64,000 nucleotides of DNA from positions 145,765,074 to 145,829,073 of the forward strand of contig OX336391.1 of NCBI GenBank assembly GCA_946902985.2. The letters run 5' to 3'. Source of the DNA: Meconema thalassinum. Taxonomy: Eukaryota; Arthropoda; Insecta; Orthoptera; Tettigoniidae. Positions 20,793 to 31,298 of the stretch are shown piece by piece; position 1 is the stretch's first letter, and each line of letters starts with the position of its first letter. The translations under genes and the position numbers were made by a program. The notes under the pieces are model-generated. The model saw only the letters and a list, made by a program, of their open reading frames with translations. It did no database searches and was not told where the DNA came from.

Positions 20793-22045
20793 TTGGACCC
20801 CAATTTGCAGGGTAGAATACTCGGCCGCCTGGAAGCAGGCCAGACACAGACCGAAGCCACCGTATCCTTGATTGTGCCACAAAGTGTCATTTCCAGGCTT
20901 TGGAGACGATTTCGAGACACTGGAGATGTTCGTCGTAGGCCAGTACCAGGTCGACCAAGAGTAACCACCCCACAGCAGAACCGATATGTGGCCTTAACCG
21001 CCCGACGAAATCGGAGTGCACCTGCAAGACAATTGTCGGCGGAGCTTGCAGCCGTCTCAGGGGTTGCCGTTTCCCGGCAAACTGTGTACCGGAGGCTCAG
21101 AACAGCAGAGCTGTTTGCCAGACGCCCAGCGGTGTACGTCCCGCTCACTCCAGCACAGAGACGGGCCCGTTAACTGTGGAGCCGTCAACGTCGAAACAGG
21201 ACCATGAGTGAATGGTGGCATGTGCTCTTCACAGATGAATCCCGCTTCCGTTTGCAGAACAATTCCCGTCGCACATTAATCTGGAGAGAACCGAGTAGCC
21301 AATACAACAACAGGAACACCATGGAACGGGACCAGTGTGGTGGTGGTGGCGTCATAGTATGGGGTGGCATCATGTTGAATGGCCGTACAGACCTTCAAAT
21401 CTTCTTGGGTGGTCCGAGGACACTGTGAACGCTCAAAGATACAGGGATGAGGTACTGAGACCACATGTTCGACTCTTCAGAGGTGCGGTTGGTCCAGACT
21501 TCCTCTTAATGGACGATAATGCCCAACCGCACCACGCTGCTCTGGTGGATGACTTTCTGGCTGGGAAGGATATTTATCAGATGGAATGGCCAGCGAGTTC
21601 TGCGGATCTGAATCCTATAAAACATGCCTGGGATGCATTTGGGAGGAGAATTGCATCCCGTCAGCATCCACAAAGGGCCCTCCAAGACCTTTGCATTGCC
21701 CTTGCAGAGGAATGGGATCGACTGCCACAAGATCTCTTGGACCATCATGTAGATATATAACAATAATGCTATTGGTTTTACGTCCCTTTTAACTACACTG
21801 GCTTTTAGAGACGCCGGGGTGCCGGAATTTTGCCCCGAAGGGGATCTTTAACGTGCCAGTAAATCTACTGACACGGCTCCCTCACATTTGCGCATCCTCA
21901 AATGCCAGCTGACTGTGCCAGGATTCGAACCTGCAACCTTGGGATCAGCAAGCGAGAACGTTACCCCTGAGCCACGCAGCCAGACATCATGTAGAGAGCA
22001 TGCCACGTCGATGCGAAGCATGTGTGGGCGTTAGGGGTAACCATA
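20793..22045 (+). pseudogene. Tc1-like transposase, broken
   Basis: N-terminal helix-turn-helix DNA-binding region from 20,793 ('SRLWRRFRDTGDV', GRPR hook). An in-frame TAA sits at 21,171-21,173, then the frame resumes with the first catalytic Asp in 'LFTDESRF'. A frameshift near 21,410 moves the reading into another frame, with the second Asp in 'LLMDDNAQPH'. In the third catalytic block the DD34E glutamate is replaced by Lys: 'ADLNPIKHAWD' has K exactly where NPIEH has E (34 residues after the second Asp). The SINE insertion at 21,754 splits the last codons; coding similarity resumes at 21,987 ('SMPRRCEAC'). The family cuts and pastes DNA at TA; this copy cannot. Confidence 0.85.
21754..21984 (-). 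repeat. tRNA-derived SINE inserted in transposon A
   Basis: Flanked by a perfect 11-bp duplication CATCATGTAGA (21,743-21,753 and 21,985-21,995). On the minus strand it has a tRNA-like head ('TGGCTGCGTGGCTCAGGGGT', B-box 'GGTTCGAATCC'), a body with 'CCCCTTCGGGGCAAAATTCC', and an AT-rich tail. The same family, plus strand, is at 28,728-28,970. Confidence 0.9.
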
Positions 22046-22288
22046 CACCCTATTAACAGCATATTGTGTTGTAGAAGACATGCCCAAGTTTTGTTAGTTG
22101 TTGTCAAAGATGTACCTTAACTATCAGAACCTTTCTGACACTGTTTTTTGGACAAGTTGTGTGACAGATGGTGTGTGATTCAGCTTCCGTTTGTTCAGCA
22201 ATCCGTCTGACATTCCTATCAGGTGGTATGACCTCGTTTAGTGATGATGCTTAACTTTTGGACACTTAGTGTATTTGACCTTCCATTT

Positions 22289-23809
22289 TTTAGCCTATTT
22301 TCAATTTTGAAAAAATAGGCTTATGAGATCACCTTTTGTCCGTGTGTGTGTGCGTGTGTGTGTGTGTGTGTGATTCGTGTGTGTGTCCCCCCCTAATAAA
22401 ATCTAAACGGCGGGAGCGATTTCAATGAAACTCGGAAAGTTCATAGCACTATTCCCGGCGACCTCGACCGTGCCCTTCAAATTTTGTTACGACTCACCAA
22501 TCCAACATGGCGGCTGTGCGAAATATTTCACCAGCATTCAATATCTCCGAAACTATTCTCGATATCACCCTGGAATTTATTTCGGTCATAAAGGGAACTA
22601 GAAGTTCACCTATGTAACTTTTGAAAAACTGGTAACTACAAAACCAACATGGCGGCCAAGCGAATTTGCGACTTTTAAATAGACGTTTCTCGCGATTTGA
22701 CCAACCAAACGCAATGAAACTTGGTACAGTATATGTTTATATAAATTGTAATGCACCGACATCTAACTTCGTTAAATTGTTTACATAATCACAAGATGGC
22801 GGATGTGCGAAATATTTCACCGGCATTCTATATCTCTGAAACTATTAGCGGTATCTCCCTAAAATTTTGTACGGAGATAAAGGGCACTACTGGAAGTCCA
22901 TCTATAAGATTTTCAAAAACCGGTTAACTACAAAACGAACATGGCGGCCAAGCGAATTTGAACATTTTAAATAGACCTTTCTCGCGATTTAATGTTCCAA
23001 GCGCACTGAAACCTGGTACAGGAAATATTTATACACATTGTAATCCACTGGTATCTAATTTAGTTCAATTATTTACATAACCTCAAGATGGCGGCAGTGC
23101 GAATTTTAAAATTAAGTTTTTATGTCTTGTGATGTAGTCATGCGATCGAAGTGAAAGTTTGAATAATGAACCTACGCAATAATTTTCCTTTAATGGTACA
23201 TGACTCTATGGCCTATATATTTAACAATCCAACATGGCGACCATCCGAAATATTTAGACGATACTGAATATCTACGAATCTATTTTAGCAATCAAACTGC
23301 ATTTTTTAATGTTCATAGGGGCTATGAACTTAAGTTCACCTATAGGACTTTAAATAACCTGGTGATCACAAATCCAACATGGCGGTGACGCGAATTATAA
23401 ATATTCACATGGACGTTTCCCGCAATTTAAACATCCGCGTGCAGTGAAACTTGGTACAGTAAATCTTTATCCGAATGTTAATCCACTGGCATCTAATTTA
23501 TTTCAATTGTTTCCATAACCTCAAGATGGTAGCTGTGAAATTTTTTAAATCTCTTTGTTTTTTCTTGTGTCCTAATTATGCGATTGAAGTTTGAATACTA
23601 CACTTTCACAATAATCTGCATGTAACAGTAAACTCTAGGACCTACATATATAAAATCGAACATGGCGACCATCCGAAATATTTAGTCGGTTCTCAATATC
23701 TACGAATCTATTATAGCAATCAAACTGAAATTGTGTATGTTGATAGTGGCAATTAACATAAGTAGGATATATGAAAATAGGCTGTATAGTTCTTCACGGA
23801 ACTACTTGT
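22289..23809 (-). mobile_element. GGC element, complete copy
   Basis: Left edge: palindrome 'AGCCTATTTTCAATTTTG' with 'AAAAAATAGGCT', then TG repeats (22,337-22,385). Interior: about nine monomers of 143-148 bp, each with an ATGGCGG-type core (near 22,507, 22,650, 22,793, 22,939, 23,085, 23,233, 23,377, 23,523, 23,661) alternating between two subtypes. Right edge: 'TGAAAATAGGCT' followed by the hairpin AGTTC-TTCACG-GAACT. It is the same element as the copies at 54,646-63,597 in the opposite orientation. Non-coding: 146 is not a multiple of three and frames do not run through. It abuts transposon A on its left. Architecture resembles DINE-1/HINE (Helentron-derived) elements; this is inference. 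Confidence 0.8.
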
Positions 23810-23829
23810 CTTTCCTGTTACCCTAACAG

Positions 23830-24200
23830 GCAATGGTGGCCGAGAGCGCTAACGCTGTAGCTCGTGCCTTGTTGGCATCGGGAGAGCATGGGCTCGAATC
23901 CCACATCGGCCGCCCTGATAATGGTTTTCGTGTTTTCCCATTTTCACCATCAGGCACGTGTCGGGAGGGTTCCTTTCAACAGGTCCGTGACTTACTTCCT
24001 TCCATGAGCCTTCCAGTCTCAAGTTAGCGATCTCCTGTGACTGTATCCAGTTGTATCTGCTGACAGAGCGTGTTCTGCTCCCAGACACCGTCCTTGCGAC
24101 GGTAGAGGAATGATCCTTCGCAGAACTCGTGGTTGAAGCCGAGCTGGGAGGATTTTTACGTGGTTTCCGAGTTCTCCGTGTTTCCCTAGGCAAACCACCC
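23830..24200 (+). repeat. tRNA-Ser-like SINE
   Basis: Head 'GGTGGCCGAGAGCGCTAACG' is a good A box of the class II (Ser/Leu) tRNA type, and 'GGGCTCGAATCCCAC' a good B box. Body contains 'TTCCCATTTTCACCATCAGG', a motif common in insect SINEs. It inserted just beyond the end of the GGC element. Confidence 0.7.
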
Positions 24201-24930
24201 GATTGTATGTGAGATTAAAACAATTCCTCAAATTCAGCATAATCCAGTGCACAGCTCGGAGCAATGGTTCACTCCACCATATTCCTCCGGTAGGCCCTGC
24301 TTACATATCCAGCTACGATATAGTCTGCGAGCCTCAAATTATGGAGCATGCGCGTTGATACGTAAATTGTCAGTCGCGCAGAGGGATAGGCCGGCCCACT
24401 ATCATGGATAAACCATTAGGTGTGTACTCTGATGTTGGCCAGCAGTGCCTGTAGTGATCTTTTACTAGACTACTACACGTGCTTCAATGCGAGAGCTCTC
24501 GAAGACATCGGCTGAAATCGGTGGAGTATACTGAACATACGTGCCTATGGAGCAGGGCTTCACAGGGGACACTACTCGGCCCAATTCACTTTCTTCGTCA
24601 CTCTTCTGCACCCGCCCGCCTTCACATTGAACGGTAAGTTATGCATGATGATAATCGGCGTAAACAGTGTTACTGTATACTTTGACTAACCTTACCTGTA
24701 ACTTGATGTCGTCAAATGACGAAGAACAACATCTCTTTCAATCAACCGGTCCAAGGCAGCGGTTTACCAGTGACGACTGCTGGGATTTGCTATGAGCGTT
24801 GAATTACTTTCTGGACGGGAGTCACTGGGTTATTAACAATGGCTTTTCAGTAGGTCAACGCAAGTATGCCCAATTGCATTAGGTGATAAGAAACAATTAT
24901 TTAATCACCTTACTATATGAAAGAAAGGAG
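24201..24930. other. Intergenic, nothing recognised
   Basis: About 730 bases of mixed composition without open frames over 80 codons or repeat similarity within the window. Confidence 0.4.
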
Positions 24931-24932
24931 GT

Positions 24933-25010
24933 GTGGTGGCGCAGTGATCAAGGTGCTTGCCTTTCACCAAGGTGGACTGGGTTAGAATCCCGGACAATGC
25001 ATGATAGAGT
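24933..25010 (+). repeat. tRNA-like SINE head
   Basis: 'GTGGTGGCGCAGTGATCAAG' resembles an A box and 'TGGGTTAGAATCCCGG' a B box. Only the head is recognisable; the body is not matched elsewhere in the window. Confidence 0.45.
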
Positions 25011-25164
25011 TTTGAAGTGACTATTAAGTTAGTACCGTACATATATCGATTGCCTAGAATGATAACCTGGTATCTCACTTTGTCTAGTAAAGCAAAAATG
25101 ATCCCTAAACCAGAGCCAGTTACGGGAACATTTCCACACAAGTGACGAGTACCAGATATGAGGT

Positions 25165-26085
25165 GTCTTTTCTAGGCCATCGATATGTGACTGTAATATC
25201 CAGAGAAACCCAAAAACAAGATGGCGGTTAAGTGATTTTCACATATTTCAAATGAATTTTCTGACGGTCTAATAATCCGTAGTGAAACTTAGCACAGCAA
25301 ATCTTTATTCAGAGCTTAATATAGAGACATGTCATGGTCAATTGTTTTCAAAAATTTAAGCTGGCATCAGGTTGAAATTTTAAAACCTAATTTTCTTAAT
25401 TTCTCATACCCTATTCACGCGATTGAAGAGGAGATTCCTATGATAAGCTATCATAATAATCATAAAATAATGGCACAAAATTCTGAAGCTTAAAAATAAT
25501 AATAACCCCTGGCACTACAGCCCGTGAAGGGCCTAGGCCTACGATGCGACCGCTGCCCAGCCATTTGGCCTGCAGATGTTGGGGTGAGGCGTGGTCAGCG
25601 CATCGGGTTCCCCCGGCCGATTATCTTGATTTTCGTGACCAGGGCGCTGCCTAACTGTCAGACAGCTACTCAACGTCAGTTCCTAAAATCCCTGACGGAG
25701 CCGGGAATCAAACCTGGCGCCCCCGGGTGAGAGGCAGGCAACAACCAACACCACGGGGCCGGCAATATTCTGTAGCTTACTTTTCGTACAAATCATAGAA
25801 GCTATGCATTTGACTTTTCTTAAAATACATTCCCGTAACGCGTTATAGAAAGATGGCATCTGGCGGGAGGAGTCTTAATCACTGACACTGAAAGTTATAG
25901 TCCTATATTCTAGCATATAATTTCTCAATTTAATGTTGATGGTAGAGACATAGGTCGTGTAGGCCTACCAAAAGCTGTTTAGTACATCACATAGCAAATC
26001 CTTGTAATAGGAGGGAGACATTTTTGTGGAAAAGTTCAGTAGGATGAAGATAGGCTATTTAGTTCTTCACGGAACCACTTGCAGT
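25165..26085 (-). mobile_element. Degenerate GGC element interrupted by a SINE
   Basis: 'AAAACAAGATGGCGG' at about 25,217 with monomer-like flanks ('AGTGAAACTTAGCACAG', 'TCACGCGATTGAAG'). Near 26,046-26,083 lies the family end 'GAAGATAGGCT' plus hairpin-like 'AGTTCTTCACGGAACC'. Only parts of the monomer array survive. Confidence 0.55.
25493..25766 (-). repeat. SINE with 13-bp target duplication
   Basis: Flanked by ATTCTGAAGCTTA (25,480-25,492) and ATTCTGTAGCTTA (25,767-25,779), one mismatch. The tRNA-like head is at the right end on the minus strand (its complement contains 'GAGCCGGGAATCAAACC'). A homologous copy is at 54,012-54,311. Confidence 0.85.
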
Positions 26086-26302
26086 GAATATTTTCTCATT
26101 ACAGTATATCTATTTTAATAAAATATATTACATTATAGTACATTATGCAACGCGCCTTTAATGGCAATAATTAAGACACAAGTGTCTTTGTTACCATTAC
26201 AAGCGAGTTGCATACGACTGTTTATGTTCGACGATAATTTATTATATCTTTATTATATGTTCAAACATAAATAATCATAAATATCTGTCGAGATTCTGAC
26301 GG

Positions 26303-26332
26303 TTGACTTCTTCTTCTTCTTCTTCTTCTCCT
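26303..26332. repeat. (TTC)n microsatellite
   Basis: Seven or more TTC units. Confidence 0.9.
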
Positions 26333-26429
26333 TGGGAATTGTGTGGGCTCAGCATTTGTTGTCTACCCAATAACGAATTTCAAAGCTTTGAAACATTGTT
26401 TATCCTGAAGTATGACCAACAGATAGCGC

Positions 26430-26630
26430 ACAGGTACTATGTGGGATCATTTTGTTATTTTGGTCAAACAACACAAAATAGGCTGTTACAAACGCTTTAA
26501 AATTAAAATGTATCGTATTATCAACTAGTTATTCTTCAAATTCGATGCGTCTGGAATGTCAACGGAAGGCAAATCAATGGAGTCCCAAATAGAACAGTCA
26601 TGACATCTGGTGGAAATGTTTCGCATAAGA
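26430..26630. repeat. Dispersed repeat shared with 29,340-29,570
   Basis: Shares 'AAAATAGGCTGTTACAAAC', 'ATTCTTCAAATTCGATGCG' and 'GTCATGACATCTGGTGG' with 29,345-29,550. Possibly the flank of an ancestral element; class unknown. Confidence 0.6.
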
Positions 26631-26699
26631 AATCCATTTACTGAACAGAGACCTGGGTGTCGTTGACTTTAGTATATGGTACAAAATTAGGAACTACTA

Positions 26700-26860
26700 C
26701 TTAAAATTGACCGTCTGCAGACCTTACCTGAATTATAGACTAATGCAGTCATCACAATTAACACCGTTTATCAGACAGATTCTACACACACCCAATGTTC
26801 ACTGGGTTACATGACCACGTTGTCACAGCCCCTAAACTGAGGAACCAATCAACAACTCTG
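26700..26860 (+). repeat. SINE 3' tail (family of 1,617-1,945)
   Basis: 'CAGTCATCACAATTAACACC', 'ACAGATTCTACACACACCC' and 'CACAGCCCCTAAACTGAGG' match 43,070-43,220 and the tails at 1,900 and 49,650. Confidence 0.6.
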
Positions 26861-26945
26861 CGGGAGATAAAATTTTGCGTGAAAAAGTTTCATACTGTTA
26901 AATAGTTACACATCTGTTCAAAACCTTGCATAAGGACATTGTGAT

Positions 26946-27640
26946 CTCTATATATATATATATATAAGAATGAAAGTTTGTCTGTTTTTTCTGAATTTCT
27001 ACGGAAATTTGCGTTATTTACGCGTTTCAGACTGTTTTATGACGGATGCACGCGAAAATAATTTTTTGTCTGTCTGTATGTCTGTTTGTCTGTCTGTCTG
27101 TGGACAAAGTAGTTGTTCCCTTATAACTCGAGAACGGCTGGGTGGATCAACGTAAAATTTGGTACAGATATCCTTCAGAGGCACGCCACTAATCATTGAT
27201 GTAACTCTTCTCTGTACCTCTCATAAAAGGGGGGCTAGCCCCTTAAAATACTTGCTGAAATAGGCGTAGAAGGGCGAGACAAAGCTCACTTTCAGCCCCT
27301 CAATGTGAGAAACGACATGTTAAGGCCCTAAAACCAACAGTTCTTGAGATATTCCCAGAAAATTAATTTCATTTAATACAATAATGAAAGAAAGCTAGCC
27401 GGTAACCATGGCAACAGAAACTCACAGGTCCATCTATTGCTGTAAGACGCAATACAATTCCATTTATTACATTACTGAAATAGTTTGCAAACGGCTAGAA
27501 GGTTATAACGGAACCAAATTAAGCTGTAAAATTCATCAATACATATAATGCGCTTAAGGGGGGGTCAAGGGGTACTCTATAATTTTTTCACGCGATTTAC
27601 ACGTTCTGGTGTGCTACGGAAGGTCTATTATATCCCTATC
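26946..27640 (+). repeat. Helitron-like or tandem repeat element, first unit
   Basis: Opens with (AT)n, then 'AAGAATGAAAGTTTGTCTG', a (TGTC)n tract at 27,068-27,102, and 'TATAACTCGAGAACGGCTGG', which parallels the 5' end of the Helitron at 38,300-38,375 ('AACTCAAGAACGGCTGAACC'). From about 27,255 to 27,635 the sequence recurs at 31,305-31,710. A rolling-circle origin is suggested but not proven. Confidence 0.5.
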
Positions 27641-27680
27641 CCTATATTGTTATATTATTATTATTATTATTACACTACGG

Positions 27681-28499
27681 AAAGGAAGACCCCAGAGGAA
27701 TGGAGAAAGGGAATAAATTGTACCGATCTTCAAGAAAGGTAGTAGAACAGAATGCAGAAACTATCGGGGAATAAAACTGATGGGTCATTGTGCAAAGATG
27801 TTTGAGAAAGTTTTGGAAGGAAGAATTAGGACAAGGATAGAAGGAGGGATGAGGGAAGAACAACATGGCTTCAGAGCAGGAAGGTCCACAGTGGATTTGA
27901 TTTTTGCTGTAAGGCAGTTACAAGAACAGCATTATGAGTATGGAACAGATCTACTGATGGCCTTCCTGGACATTGAGAAAACATATGACAGTGTATGCAG
28001 AAACAAAGTATGGAAGTCCCTGGAGGATGGAGGAGTTAGAAAAATGGAATATAAGGAGGATAAAGGAGATGTACAAAGGAAGCGTGAGCTGTGTGAAAGT
28101 GGGAGGAGAGAGATCGGACTGGGTGGAACAGAGAAACGGCCTGAAACAAGGAAGTGCACTGGCACCGTTACTTTTCATTGTGGTGATGGATGACATAATG
28201 ACCCGAGTGGCACAAGTAATTGGGGAAGGAAAGATGAAAGCAATGGTGTTAGCGGATGATTTGATGATTTGGGGAAACAAGGAGGTGGAGGTTCAGGAAC
28301 AGTTTTACGTGTGGGAAGGAATAATACAAGGATATGGGATGAAATTTAGCATAAATAAGAGTGAGATGGTGATCACAACGGGGAAGAAGGAAAGAACCAC
28401 AACGGGAATAACAATTGGTGGGGAACAGCTGAAGAAAGTGGAGAGTTTCAAGTATCTGGGAAGCCTGATACAAGATAATGGAAGAAACGATAGAGAAAC
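27681..28499 (+). pseudogene. LINE reverse transcriptase, N-terminal part
   Basis: Two frames share the RT. The first (27,780-28,060) has 'GFRAGRSTVDLIFAV' and 'MAFLDIEKTYDSV'. After a frameshift near 28,060 the second has 'LKQGSALAPLLFIVVMDD', the catalytic 'LADDLMIWG' and 'VESFKYLGSLIQDNGRNDRE', where it is cut by the insertion. The fingers and palm of the polymerase are therefore present but not in one frame. Confidence 0.75.
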
Positions 28500-28727
28500 A
28501 AGATGTTCAGTAAAGAACATATAGCCTACTTTCTCCTAAATGTATGAGTATAGTTATAACTCGTTGTTATTATCAAAGAGTATAATAGAACTATTCTTTG
28601 TTGAAGACCTTAGAAACGATTTACCTCTACCAAACGCCACAACCTAGATAAAAACTGCTACCATCATTGAAGAAAGAAAGATAAGAAGTATATCAAGAAT
28701 GTTATGGATCTGGAGACATAATCGACC

Positions 28728-28970
28728 GGACTGGCTGCGTGGCTCTGCGGTAACGTTCTCGCTTGCTGGGCCCTAGGTTGCAGGTTCGTATCCTGGCGCA
28801 GTCAGCTGGCATTTGAGGGTGCACAAATGCGAGGGAGCCGTGTCAGTACATTTACTGGCACGTTAAAGATCCCCTTCGGGCCAAAATTCCGGCACCCCGG
28901 TGTCTCTAAAAGCAGCAGTAGTTAAAAGGGATGTAAAACCAATAACATTATTATTATTATTATTATTATT
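28728..28970 (+). repeat. tRNA-derived SINE
   Basis: Same family as 21,754-21,984. Head 'TGGCTGCGTGGCTCTGCGGT', B box 'GGTTCGTATCC', 'CCCCTTCGGGCCAAAATTCC', and an (ATT)n tail. Flanked by ACATAATCGACC and ACATATACGACC (28,716-28,727 and 28,971-28,982). Confidence 0.85.
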
Positions 28971-29339
28971 ACATATACGACCTGCCGTGGGCAACATCCA
29001 ACTTTGAGTTGAGGCATGTCTTTACACGTCTGGTTGTGCATGGCTTTCACAACCCTAATTGAAAAAAAAGGAAGGAAGATTGTAGTTTTACGTGACCGTG
29101 AATCTTGTGATTATGAGCCACGGGACCTCCTTTTTACGTGGAATCCGAACCACAGGACATGGCATTTCACTTCGAAAATCTCACATGCATTGACCGGGAA
29201 TCGAAAACCCTAATTGAATTAACAAATCTTTCCATGACCCTACAGAGACGTGTGTATACAAACTATGTGGATATTTTCGATTGCTATTTGCCTGAAATAA
29301 AAGTAGTAATTAATAACCTGAACTAACACCAACGGCTTG

Positions 29340-29570
29340 AATTCAGTTACTATGTGAAATCGTTTTGTTCTTTACTTCAAATAACATTTTCAAGTAACGC
29401 AAAATAGGCTGTTACAAACCCTTTAAAATAAAAAGTAAAAATGTATCGCAGTATCATCTTGTCATTCTTCAAATTCGATGCGCATAGAATGCCAATGGTA
29501 TAGTAATCAATGGAACCCCACGTAGACTAGTCGTGACATCTAGTGGTGAAATATCGAACAATATAATCCT
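29340..29570. repeat. Dispersed repeat shared with 26,430-26,630
   Basis: Lies inside the divergent GGC-type element, so the shared sequence may be an internal module of that family. Confidence 0.55.
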
Positions 29571-29811
29571 AACAGAGCGAGTGCATTCTAGTGGCCAGAA
29601 GAAGAAACTTTTCAATAAAATCTGGAAGTTAATAAGTAGGTCGGCGTGCAGTTACCTTTTTGGCAGCTAGATGTCTCGAGTAAATCTGCTGGCGAATTAT
29701 GTTTTAATTAAATATATATTTTACACCATAATATGCACAATATAACGCTTAATTTTAAAACATCTGAGTCATTACAAAACAATAAACATATAACATTTCA
29801 AGCAAAAAAAC

Positions 29812-29886
29812 CAGCTCTGATCGGGTTTGAACCATAGGCATTTGAGCGATAGGCTAACGCTCTACCACTGAGCTAATTGTGTCAAC
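29812..29886 (-). other. tRNA-like sequence, probably a pseudogene
   Basis: On the minus strand 'AATTAGCTCAGTGGTAGAGC' is a very good D-arm/A box, and 'GGTTCAAACC' a good T-loop. The T-stem flanks do not pair well, and no clear acceptor stem could be closed. Either a decayed tRNA gene or a SINE head. The spacing between the boxes is tRNA-like. Confidence 0.45.
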
Positions 29887-30557
29887 GAATATCGTTCTAT
29901 ATAAAATGACTTACATAGAACTTGTTAGCAAATAATGATTTATACTAAACGATTTCATCACTGGAGTATATTGTTTATATATAAAGCATTTCATACAAAG
30001 TTTATTTATTTTGTATCAGTATGCTATATTGCATGCAATACTCAAATTAGTGAAATATAAGTCAGGCACAAGATATCCGCTGCCATCTTGTCTTATTACT
30101 GAATCGGCTCAGCTTTTTAAAGTCACGTCTGCACTATAGTATTACAAAATAAACTTTTAATCTCGAACGTGCCTCTTCCTTTAGAACTGTTAAAATGATT
30201 CTCGGCTCGATAATCGGAACTGGTGGGTCCCATGATATGGATTATAAAGTTTGCATAATTCGCACGGCCGCCATCCTGAAATGGTATGGCATACGACCTT
30301 GTAGTTTGGTCACAAGACGCATCCTATACGAAGGTATATTGTTACCAAATTTGGTAGAGATCGGATGATTTGGTTAGTCGTTATTTGATTTTACGTTTTG
30401 AACGTTTGAGTGGCCGCCATTCAGTTTTAGTAAAGATGGCGGCGATATAAAACATGACACTGAGGTGTCCTTTGCTAGTGCTACCTTTGTACCAAATTTC
30501 GTTCAATTCTCATTCACCGTGTTCGAATTGATAGGGGGGGGGGACAGACATTCAGAG

Positions 30558-30640
30558 TACACACACTCACACACACACACACACACATACACACACACAG
30601 ACTCACACACACACATACACACACACAGACAGACACACTT
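30558..30640. repeat. (CA)n microsatellite in the GGC-type element
   Basis: Imperfect CA repeats with CAGA interruptions, preceded by a G run at 30,533-30,542. The position matches the CA/TG tract in every other copy. Confidence 0.9.
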
Positions 30641-30710
30641 TTTTCGCCCTGTGTTGATCTCATAAGTCTACTTTCATTTTTTGCAAAAATCGAAAGTAGG
30701 CTAAAAATGA

Positions 30711-31291
30711 GCGGGGGAGACAGGCAGAAGCATTCCTGAGGAGTGTGAGAAGCATGTTATGGAGCAAGGATGTCCCTCAGAACTGAAAAAAGATCATATA
30801 TCGGACGTACTATGTCCCTAACCTGACGTATGCCTCGGAGACCTGGGCTATGAAAGGAAGGGATAAGAGCAAAATACAGGCCAGTGACATGAGGTTCTTG
30901 AGAAGCAGTATTGGAGCTACAAAGATGGACAGAATAAGAAATGAGAAGACCGGAGAATTGATAAAGGAGGAACCATTACGGGTTGGTATAGAGAAATCTA
31001 GACTTAGATGGTATGGACATGTAAAACGAATGGAGGATAAGAGGATACCCAGGAGGATACACGAGACGAAGTAGGAAGGAAAGATACCGAGAGGAAGACC
31101 GAGAGGAAGACCGAGATGAAGACCAAGAGACAGGTGGCTGAAAGGGATGGAAGAAAGCGTGAAGAAGAGAGAAGACTGAACAGGGGTGGAGGCTGAGAGA
31201 TGGTGGGGAGACAGAAGACGTTGGAGTGGCCTGTGTTCCAAACAGACCCGGCCAGTGGCTGGAAACTGTGCAAGAGTATGATGATGATGAT
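30711..31291 (+). pseudogene. LINE reverse transcriptase, C-terminal part
   Basis: Continues the protein cut at 28,499: 'QAEAFLRSVRSMLWSKDVP', then a stop, 'LTYASETWAMKGRDKSK', 'LRWYGHVKRMEDKRIPRR' and, beyond another stop, a repeated Arg/Pro/Gly segment and 'RWWGDRRRWSGL'. The C-terminal motifs are those of RTE-like and related LINEs. Confidence 0.75.
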
Positions 31292-31298
31292 ACTACGG

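Larger units (their letters stand above)
20526..22273 (+). mobile_element. Tc1-like transposon A, inactive
   Basis: Terminal inverted repeats 'TACACTAGTGTCCAAAAGTT' and the complement of 'AACTTTTGGACACTTAGTGT' lie at the two ends, with TA at the borders. The left copy lacks one A relative to the right. The transposase frame between them is broken, and a SINE is inserted at 21,754-21,984. Confidence 0.85.
28500..30710 (+). mobile_element. Divergent GGC-type element inserted in the LINE
   Basis: Left end: hairpin TGTTC-AGTAAA-GAACA, then 'ATAGCCTACTTTC'. Right end: (CA)n at 30,558-30,640, then the stem-loop 'CTACTTTCATTTTTTG' / 'CAAAAATCGAAAGTAG', ending 'GGCTAAAAATGAG'. Compared with the 22.3-kb copy, both ends changed together: TAGCCTACTTTC on the left pairs with GAAAGTAGGCTA on the right. 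GCCGCCAT/ATGGCGG cores occur at about 30,268, 30,413 and 30,435, but the monomer array is mostly lost or diverged. It hosts a SINE at 28,728-28,970. Confidence 0.65.
27681..31291 (+). mobile_element. RTE-like LINE, 5' truncated, split by a later insertion
   Basis: Flanked by ACTACGG on both sides (27,674-27,680 and 31,292-31,298), a 7-bp duplication, and ending in (ATG)n as such LINEs do. Coding sequence runs 27,681-28,499 and resumes at about 30,711, so the intervening 2.2 kb was inserted later. Confidence 0.75.

Noticed and set aside
23830..23905. Functional tRNA-Ser gene
   Set aside because: Internal promoter boxes are good, but the sequence continues into a SINE body and the stems are not maintained.
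30465..30665. 66-codon frame with His-Thr repeats
   Set aside because: It is a translation of the CA microsatellite.
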